Shown here one piece after another: positions 1-5,264 of a stretch of 7,689 nt of DNA. The DNA is from DASYQV01 sp036005125 (GTDB lineage: Bacteria; Acidobacteriota; Vicinamibacteria; Vicinamibacterales; UBA2999). Each line of letters begins with the position of its first letter. Position 1 is the stretch's first letter. The position numbers were made by a program, and so were the translations under genes. The stretch covers positions 1 to 7,689 of the forward strand of contig DASYQV010000040.1 in NCBI GenBank assembly GCA_036005125.1, read 5' to 3'. Under the pieces are notes generated by a model. That model ran no database searches and was not told where the DNA came from. It saw nothing but the letters and a program-made list of their open reading frames with translations.

Positions 1-546
1 GGGCGGGCCGTTGGGCTCCTCCCGGGTGCGTCGGCTGGTGTCAGCACCTCACAGGTGGCGCCTCCGCAGGACGTCGACGCCGCCAAGGCGACGCTCGAGC
101 GCGTCGCCGCACAGCTTCGCGAAGCGATCCAGTCCATCCCCAAGTTTGCTGCGCTCGGCGACCGACTTCAGATCCACGTGACCGAGGAAGGCCTGCTCAT
201 CGAGCTGCTCGAGACCAACAACGAAAGCTTCTTCGACACCGGCAGCGCACACCTGCGTGAGGACACCGTAGCGCTGCTCCAGGTCATCGGCAAGGAGCTC
301 TCCGCGCTCTCGAACAAGGTGGCCATCGAAGGCCACACTGACAGCCGCCCCTATTCCGCGCCGCACGGGTATGGGAACTGGGAGCTGTCGGTCGACCGCG
401 CCAACGCGGCCCGGCGGGTCATGCAGCCAGCCCTGAAGCCCACGCAAATGGAGGCCGTCCGTGGGTACGCCGACCAGCACCTCCGCTATCCCGACAACCC
501 GCTCGACCCTCGAAACCGGAGGATTTCCATTGTCGTCCGGCGGTGA
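1..546 (+). CDS. motB: MotB-type flagellar stator protein, OmpA/MotB C-terminal domain (5' partial)
   Basis: The reading frame is open from base 1 to a TGA at 544-546, so the gene enters from the left and its N-terminus, including the expected single membrane helix, is missing; a GTG at 55 is an internal codon, not a convincing start. About 181 residues are visible. They form a peptidoglycan-binding OmpA/MotB domain: FFDTGSAHL opens the core, GHTDSRPY carries the conserved Thr-Asp, YGNWELSVDRANAARRVM carries the peptidoglycan-contacting Arg segment, and GYADQ followed by DPRNRRISIVV closes the domain. The GNWELS-DRAN pattern and the GYADQ motif are more typical of MotB than of Pal or OmpA. 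MotB anchors the MotA/MotB proton channel to the cell wall and supplies flagellar torque. Its MotA partner would be expected just upstream, outside the window. The preceding linker (about residues 1-40 of the visible part) is helical and Ala/Glu-rich, like the periplasmic linker of MotB. Confidence 0.9.
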   Translation, partial: GRAVGLLPGASAGVSTSQVAPPQDVDAAKATLERVAAQLREAIQSIPKFAALGDRLQIHVTEEGLLIELLETNNESFFDTGSAHLREDTVALLQVIGKELSALSNKVAIEGHTDSRPYSAPHGYGNWELSVDRANAARRVMQPALKPTQMEAVRGYADQHLRYPDNPLDPRNRRISIVVRR

Positions 547-596
547 AGGTAAAATCAGAAGTTCGGACGCGGTTTGGATGACATGGTGATGCCCTC

Positions 597-709
597 GGCG
601 CGCGGCGCGCGCCAAAAGAGATAGAGACACTGTGAACCAGCCGAGGGCTCTGCCCACAGATGGCTTGCGAGTTAGCGGAATGTCCACGGCAGAGCCCTCG
701 GCTGGTTCA
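597..709. repeat. Composite palindromic element, copy 1
   Basis: Two nested palindromes. The first is a GC hairpin with 7-bp stems ggcgcgc (597-603) and gcgcgcc (607-613) and a 3-nt loop, followed by aaaaga. The second is a perfect 22-bp inverted repeat, arms 633-654 and 688-709, with a 33-nt loop; its arms contain aaccagccgagggctctgcc and its complement. The same order (GC hairpin, A-run, gacactg, AACCAG.CGAGGGCTCTGCC palindrome) recurs at 7343-7430, so this is a dispersed element and not a one-off hairpin. It overlaps the predicted start of the following kinase gene. REP/MITE-like behaviour is an inference; no transposase is nearby. Confidence 0.8.
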
Positions 710-2701
710 TCTGCGGTTCCGCTGCCGTTCGACGAACGCCCTCTCCGGCCCGACCGCGGCGCCAGCCCGTCGACGGTGACCGTCCTCGTGGTCGAGGACG
801 ACCCCGAGTACGTCCGATTTCTCCACGATCTCTTTCACTGGACCGAGCACCCCCAACTCGAGTTGGTGCACGTGAACCGTCTCGACGCCGTGCTGCCGCG
901 CCTCGAGGAAGGCGGAATAGGCGTTCTCCTGCTTGACCTGACCCTGCCCGATGGCAACGGACTCGACTGGCTGCGCGCGCATCGGGCGAAGCTGCCGGTG
1001 CCGGTGGTCGTGCTCACGGGGCAGGACACCGACGCAATCGGCACCGACGCGCTGGCGGCCGGAGCCCACGACTTCCTGGTGAAGTCGCGTGTCGAGCCCG
1101 ACCAGCTCGTCCGCGCGATTCGCTACGTGCTCGATCGCGAAACGGCGCGCCGTCAATTGCGCCGCGGCCGCGAGTACTTCCAATCGCTCATCGAGAACGC
1201 CCGTGACCTGATCACGGTCGTGGATGGCGCGGGGGTGGTCCTTTATCAGAGCCCGTCGAGCACGGAGATTCTCGGCGCTCCTCCGGCTGACTTCGTAGGC
1301 CGGCCGCTCTCCGACATCATGGCCGAGTCCGACGTCTCGACCACGCGCGAGACGCTGGATCAGTTGTTTCGCGGCGTCGAGACGGTACGCAGCGCCGAGC
1401 TGCACGTGCGTCACAGCGACAGCAGCCTGCGTACGCTCGACGTCATCGCGTCGCGAATGCTGCCAGAACGCGGCCTGCCGCGAGTGGTTCTCAATTCGCG
1501 CGACGTGACCGAGCGGAAAAGGGCCGAAGACGCGCTGCGGCTCGGAGAACAGCAGCTCCGGCAGGCGCAGAAGATGGAAGCGGTCGGCCGCCTGGCCGGA
1601 GGAATCGCCCACGATTTCAGCAACGTCCTGACGGTCATCATCGGCGCCACCGAGCGCCTCATGGACCAGCTCCCGACGGGGAGCGGGAGCCACACGGACG
1701 CCGAGACCATCCGCAAGAACTGCGACCGGGCCGCATCGCTGACGCGGCAGCTGCTGGCTTTCAGCCGACAGCAGGTGCTCGCGCCGCAGCCCCTCGACCT
1801 GAGCGAGCTCGTGGCCTCGACCGGCCACCTCCTCAAACAACTCATCGGCGAGGATATTTACCTCCGCGTCGAGGCGGAGAACGGGCTCTGGCCCGTCGAG
1901 GCGGATCCGGTCCAGATCGAGCAGGTCCTTCTCAATCTGGCGCTCAACGCGCGCGACGCGATGCCCGCGGGCGGCACGCTTACCTTGCGGCTCCGCAACG
2001 AGTACGTGGACGACGCATTCGTCCGCGAGCACGTGCCGATGATCGCCGGAGAATACGTGCTGCTCGAGACACGCGACACGGGACACGGCATGGACGCGGA
2101 GACCATGGCGCACGTCTTCGAGCCGTTCTTCACGACCAAAGATCCGTCCAAGGGGACCGGTCTCGGGCTCTCGACCGTCTACGGCATCGTCAAGCAGAGC
2201 GGCGGGTTCATCTGGGTGGACAGCGAGCCCGACTCGGGCGCCACGTTCAGCATCTATCTGCCGCGCACGATGGCAACGCCGAGCCCTCGCGTGGCGCCTC
2301 CGGCAACGGTGACGCGCCGCGGCGGCACGGAAACGATTCTGCTGACGGAAGACGAGGACGGCGTCCGCTCGCTCGTGCGCGACATTCTGGAAACCCACGG
2401 CTACCACGTGATTGAAGCGGTCAATCCCGCCGACGCGCTGGCCCAGGCCTCGGCCTACGAGGGGCACATCGACCTGCTCCTGACCGATGTGGTCATGCCC
2501 GGCGGAACGGGCCGTGAGCTGGCCCACACGCTCGCCGCATGCCGGCCGGGCTTGAAGGTCCTCTTCGTCTCCGGATATCCGGAGCATGGCTCCGAACCCG
2601 GCGTGCCCTTCGGGACGAGCATGGAGCCGGGCGCACCGTTCCTCGCCAAACCCTTTACGCGCGACGCGCTCCTCCGCAAGCTGCGCGAGCTGCTCGACTG
2701 A
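632..2701 (+). CDS. Soluble hybrid sensor histidine kinase (REC-PAS-DHp-ATPase-REC)
   Basis: A 689-residue protein without membrane segments, hence a cytoplasmic signalling kinase. Domains in order: receiver about 49-168 with acidic pocket E55-D57, phospho-acceptor D102, T129 and K151; PAS about 181-295 ending in the usual DVTERKRAE coil; DHp about 312-380 with phospho-accepting H327 in GGIAHDFSN; catalytic ATPase about 420-545 with N-box N439 (LNLALNARDAMP), G1 DTGHGM 482-487, F-box FEPFF 496-500 and G2 GTGLGL 508-513; second receiver about 567-689 with acidic E573-E575, D619, S647 and K673. Everything needed for autophosphorylation and phosphorelay is present. The HDFSN box and C-terminal receiver resemble the NtrB-like hybrid kinases common in soil bacteria. 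The PAS ligand is unknown. The GTG start at 632 is the first after an in-frame stop at 587-589 but lies in a repeated palindrome; ATG 680 or GTG 776, at the edge of the receiver, are alternatives, and none has a strong ribosome-binding site. Confidence 0.93.
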   Translation: MNQPRALPTDGLRVSGMSTAEPSAGSSAVPLPFDERPLRPDRGASPSTVTVLVVEDDPEYVRFLHDLFHWTEHPQLELVHVNRLDAVLPRLEEGGIGVLLLDLTLPDGNGLDWLRAHRAKLPVPVVVLTGQDTDAIGTDALAAGAHDFLVKSRVEPDQLVRAIRYVLDRETARRQLRRGREYFQSLIENARDLITVVDGAGVVLYQSPSSTEILGAPPADFVGRPLSDIMAESDVSTTRETLDQLFRGVETVRSAELHVRHSDSSLRTLDVIASRMLPERGLPRVVLNSRDVTERKRAEDALRLGEQQLRQAQKMEAVGRLAGGIAHDFSNVLTVIIGATERLMDQLPTGSGSHTDAETIRKNCDRAASLTRQLLAFSRQQVLAPQPLDLSELVASTGHLLKQLIGEDIYLRVEAENGLWPVEADPVQIEQVLLNLALNARDAMPAGGTLTLRLRNEYVDDAFVREHVPMIAGEYVLLETRDTGHGMDAETMAHVFEPFFTTKDPSKGTGLGLSTVYGIVKQSGGFIWVDSEPDSGATFSIYLPRTMATPSPRVAPPATVTRRGGTETILLTEDEDGVRSLVRDILETHGYHVIEAVNPADALAQASAYEGHIDLLLTDVVMPGGTGRELAHTLAACRPGLKVLFVSGYPEHGSEPGVPFGTSMEPGAPFLAKPFTRDALLRKLRELLD

Positions 2702-2708
2702 GCGACTG

Positions 2709-2866
2709 GTATCAGGTATCAGGCATCAGGTATCAGGCATCAGGGCTGTCTCAGGGATAAGGCGGCAGGTCCTGTGGCATCAGGGCGGTCTTCACAGATC
2801 TGATACCTGAGACCTGATGCCTGAGATCTGAGACAGCCCTGATACCTGAGACCTGATGCCTGATGC
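2709..2866. repeat. Heptamer arrays in inverted orientation (GYATCAG / CTGATRC family)
   Basis: Starting 7 bases after the kinase stop codon, five tandem 7-mers of the form G(T/C)ATCAG occupy 2709-2743. The opposite strand version, CTGA(T/G)(A/G)(C/T), fills 2800-2834 (five units) and 2839-2866 (four units). Bases 2716-2754 and 2828-2866 are inverted repeats of 39 bp with 3 mismatches, including a perfect gggctgtctcag / ctgagacagccc stretch, so a long hairpin with a 73-nt loop is possible. The intervening 2755-2799 shows no gene. This explains the 162 bases between the kinase stop and 2863. Confidence 0.9.
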
Positions 2867-3006
2867 CTACAGTTTTTCGCGTCCTCGTGGCCGTCGTTGA
2901 AGATCGGCCGGAATACTGCCGATTTCTGGACTGGCGTGGACTTGCCGCCCCGCGTGATTCAAGACGGTCCACCCCCTGCCGATTTGACGGTAGACCGGCC
3001 CTTGCT
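2863..3006 (+). other. Possible decayed receiver remnant or leader upstream of the DHp-REC gene
   Basis: This 144-base stretch is open in frame with the following gene and could extend it by 48 residues from an ATG at 2863 that lies in the last heptamer. The translation contains VLVAVVEDRPEYCRFL, which resembles VLVVEDDPEYVRFL at the start of the first receiver in the upstream kinase, but the rest of a receiver domain is absent. Third-position GC is clearly lower than in the flanking genes by eye. A 10-base direct repeat, ctgccgattt, occurs at 2916-2925 and 2976-2985, and a small inverted repeat (atcggc / gccgat) at 2903-2923. It may be a non-coding leader or a remnant of a longer ancestral gene. 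Confidence 0.4.
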
Positions 3007-3621
3007 ATGTCCAGACTGTCACACGAAGCCAAAACCGCCCGAACCATCGCTCACGATTTCAACAACCTGCTGTTCGCCATCGGCGGACACTCGCAGTGTC
3101 TGAGCGAGCTGCTGCCGGCCGACGGCCGGCCGCGGCTGCACACCCAGGAGATCGTCGATGCCGCCAAGCGCGGGCTCGCGCTGGTGGAGGAGCTTCGAGC
3201 GCTCTTCCCGGATTGCGCCGCCCTTCGCGCCGAGCCGCTCGCGTCCACGGACCGCATTCTGCTCGTTGAATCCGAGCCGAGCCTGCGTGAGCTGATGAAA
3301 GACGTGCTCGTACGCCAGGGCTACGAAATCCGCACGGCGGCCGACGCGGCCGAAGCGGTTGCCGCATGCGAGCACGAGCCCGCCGACTTCCAGCTCTTGA
3401 TCACCGACTTCACCTCGCAGGGCATCACAGGCCCGGAGCTCGCCGACGTGCTGCGCGGCCGCACGCCCGGGATCCGCGTGCTCTTCATGTCGGACGCCGT
3501 GGACGACGCGGCCATGGAGCATGCCCGGGCCGAGGGCGCCTCGTTCGTTGCCAAGCCGCTGTCGGCGGCCGCGTTGACGCGCAGCGTGCATCATGCGCTC
3601 GAGGGCTGCCACGCGGTCTGA
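3007..3621 (+). CDS. DHp-receiver protein lacking a kinase ATPase domain
   Basis: From ATG 3007 the product is 204 residues and soluble. Residues about 10-70 form a histidine-kinase dimerisation/phosphotransfer helix pair: the H-box TIAHDFNNLLFAIGG has its histidine at residue 16, and the second helix is EIVDAAKRGLALVEEL. No N, G1, F or G2 box follows. Residues about 80-202 form a receiver with phospho-acceptor D134 (LLITDF), S162 (LFMS) and K183 (AKPL). The acidic pocket reads VESEP, so one of the two usual metal-binding acids is Ser89, and the usual MP after the acceptor Asp is replaced. It could relay phosphate between a kinase such as the one upstream and a partner, or be an internally deleted hybrid kinase; both are inferences. 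Start 3007 is preferred because residues encoded from 2863 overlap the repeat array and have atypical codon use; neither start has a clear ribosome-binding site. Confidence 0.8.
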   Translation: MSRLSHEAKTARTIAHDFNNLLFAIGGHSQCLSELLPADGRPRLHTQEIVDAAKRGLALVEELRALFPDCAALRAEPLASTDRILLVESEPSLRELMKDVLVRQGYEIRTAADAAEAVAACEHEPADFQLLITDFTSQGITGPELADVLRGRTPGIRVLFMSDAVDDAAMEHARAEGASFVAKPLSAAALTRSVHHALEGCHAV

Positions 3622-3658
3622 GCGCCGCGCTGCATGCGAAGGATGACCATGGGAATGC

Positions 3659-3663
3659 GGAGG
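3659..3663 (+). promoter_or_regulatory. Ribosome binding site of the chemoreceptor gene
   Basis: GGAGG lies 8 bases before the ATG at 3672. It decides the start against the much longer in-frame opening that reaches back to 3366 through the end of the preceding gene. Confidence 0.75.
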
Positions 3664-3671
3664 CGACGGCG

Positions 3672-5264
3672 ATGAGTCAGTGGACCATTGGCAGGCGACT
3701 GACGGCGGGCTTTGCCGCGGTACTGGTGACGGCGTTCGCGCTCGGCGCGTTCGCCTACGGCAAGTTCGGCGAGGTCAGGGAGGGAGCGCGCCTGATCACG
3801 CAGGGCTCGTTGCCGGGCGAGTTCGCGATCGGGCAGGTTCAGGCGCAGGTCGAGCAGAACTACGTTCGCACGCTGATGCACCTGGTTTCCAGCGAGCCGG
3901 CCGAGAAGCAGCACATCGAAGCGGAAATGGCCAAGGCGGACGCGGCCATCGAGTCGTTCCTGGCCGACTACGAACGGACAATCACCCGACCGCGCGACCG
4001 GCACGGGTTCGCAGCGATTGCGACCGCGCGGGCCGAGTACAGGCGCGTCCGGCAAGACGTCGTGCTCCCGTTCAGCCGCGCGGGTCGCGCAGCCGACGCG
4101 CAGTCGGCGATCGGCCGGCAGCTCCAACCGGCCTACGAGCGGATGCGGACGGCCATCCGCGCCTCGGTCGACGAGAACCATCAATTCGCGGAGGCCACGA
4201 GCGCCGCGGTTGACGAGGCCGTCGCATCGGGCCGATTGGGCATCATTGTCGGTCTCGTGCTCGCGTTCGTGGTCGGCGGCACGGTCGCCACGCTCATGAT
4301 CCGCCGCTCGGGGCAGGTGTTGCGCAGCTCGGTGACCGAGCTCCGCGCGGCCGCGCAGCAGGTGGCCTCGGCCTCGACCCACGTCGCGACCTCGGCTCAG
4401 TCGCTCTCACGCGGCGCCGCCGAGCAGGCTGCCTCGCTCGAGGAAACGTCCGCCTCGATGGAGGAGATGGCGTCGATGACGCGAAGGAACGCCGAGAACT
4501 CCGAGCAGGCGGCGATCGTGATGAGGGAGACCGAGCGCCTCGTGCACGGCGCCGATGCGGCCCTCCACGACATGGTCGCGTCGATGACGGCGATCAAGGA
4601 GTCGAGCGACAAGGTCTCGCGAATCATCAGAACGATCGACGAGATTGCGTTCCAGACGAACATTCTCGCCCTCAACGCCGCCGTCGAGGCCGCGCGCGCC
4701 GGTCAGGCCGGCATGGGCTTCGCCGTGGTCGCCGACGAAGTGCGCGCGCTCGCGCACCGCTCGGCACAGGCGGCGAAGGACACGGCGATTCTCATCGAGG
4801 AGTCGATCTCCCGGTCCAACGAAGGGCAGGACAAGATGGCCCAGGTGACGACCGCCATCACCGCGATCACGACGAGCGCGGTGACGGTGAAGGGCCTCGT
4901 CGACGAGGTGAGCGTGGCCAGCCGTCAGCAGGCACAGGGTATCGACCAGGTGTCGCAGGCGATCGCGCAAATGGAGAGGGTGACGCAGACGACCGCGGCA
5001 ACGGCCGAGGAAAGCGCCGCGGCAAGCGAACAGCTGAAGGCCCAGGCAGAGGCGGCGATGGGCGTCGTCTCGCAGCTTGGCACGCTCGTCGGAAGCGCCG
5101 GGACCCCTGCCGCTCCGGTAGCCGCCGAATCGCGGCCGAGCGCTCCTCATGCCGGGTCGAAAGTCTTCAAGTTGTCCCCGGGGCACAAACCGGCGCTCAA
5201 GACTGCTCTCACGCCGGAAGATCTCATCCCGCTGGAAGACACCGGAACGTACGGCCGGTTCTAA
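3672..5264 (+). CDS. Methyl-accepting chemotaxis protein (chemoreceptor)
   Basis: A 530-residue receptor. Membrane helix 1 is about 8-30 (FAAVLVTAFALGAFAYG). Residues 31-187 form a helical extracytoplasmic sensor resembling the four-helix-bundle 4HB_MCP type. Membrane helix 2 is about 189-210 (LGIIVGLVLAFVVGGTVATLMI). The cytoplasmic coiled coil follows, with a Glu/Gln-rich methylation segment EQAASLEETSASMEEM (251-266) and the conserved hairpin tip EIAFQTNILALNAAVEAARAG (about 324-344) that binds CheA and CheW. No HAMP signature (DEIG, the Pro after TM2) is visible between helix 2 and the methylation helix. The C-terminus is an Ala/Pro-rich linker ending in TGTYGRF, without an NWETF-type CheR/CheB tether. 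It would sense an unknown ligand and control CheA. It lies 50 bases after the DHp-receiver gene and may be co-transcribed with it. Its TAA overlaps the TAG of the convergent gene. Confidence 0.95.
   Translation: MSQWTIGRRLTAGFAAVLVTAFALGAFAYGKFGEVREGARLITQGSLPGEFAIGQVQAQVEQNYVRTLMHLVSSEPAEKQHIEAEMAKADAAIESFLADYERTITRPRDRHGFAAIATARAEYRRVRQDVVLPFSRAGRAADAQSAIGRQLQPAYERMRTAIRASVDENHQFAEATSAAVDEAVASGRLGIIVGLVLAFVVGGTVATLMIRRSGQVLRSSVTELRAAAQQVASASTHVATSAQSLSRGAAEQAASLEETSASMEEMASMTRRNAENSEQAAIVMRETERLVHGADAALHDMVASMTAIKESSDKVSRIIRTIDEIAFQTNILALNAAVEAARAGQAGMGFAVVADEVRALAHRSAQAAKDTAILIEESISRSNEGQDKMAQVTTAITAITTSAVTVKGLVDEVSVASRQQAQGIDQVSQAIAQMERVTQTTAATAEESAAASEQLKAQAEAAMGVVSQLGTLVGSAGTPAAPVAAESRPSAPHAGSKVFKLSPGHKPALKTALTPEDLIPLEDTGTYGRF

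Noticed and set aside
527..555. Sigma-70 promoter with -10 taaaat at 550-555 for the kinase
   Set aside because: The -10 is good, but the only -35 candidate at 17-bp spacing (ccattg) is poor and lies in motB; not enough to call.
597..617. Rho-independent terminator after motB (GC hairpin followed by aaaa)
   Set aside because: The run next to the hairpin is A on the plus strand and, on the minus strand, the T-run precedes the stem. Neither strand has stem then T-run. The same holds for 7343-7365.
707..2587. Long antisense reading frame opposite the hybrid kinase
   Set aside because: Arg/His/Val-rich shadow of a GC-rich coding strand with no recognisable domain; the plus strand carries all kinase motifs.
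3366..3671. N-terminal extension of the chemoreceptor
   Set aside because: It overlaps the receiver coding region out of frame, is Arg/Ala-rich without a domain, and a GGAGG site supports ATG 3672.
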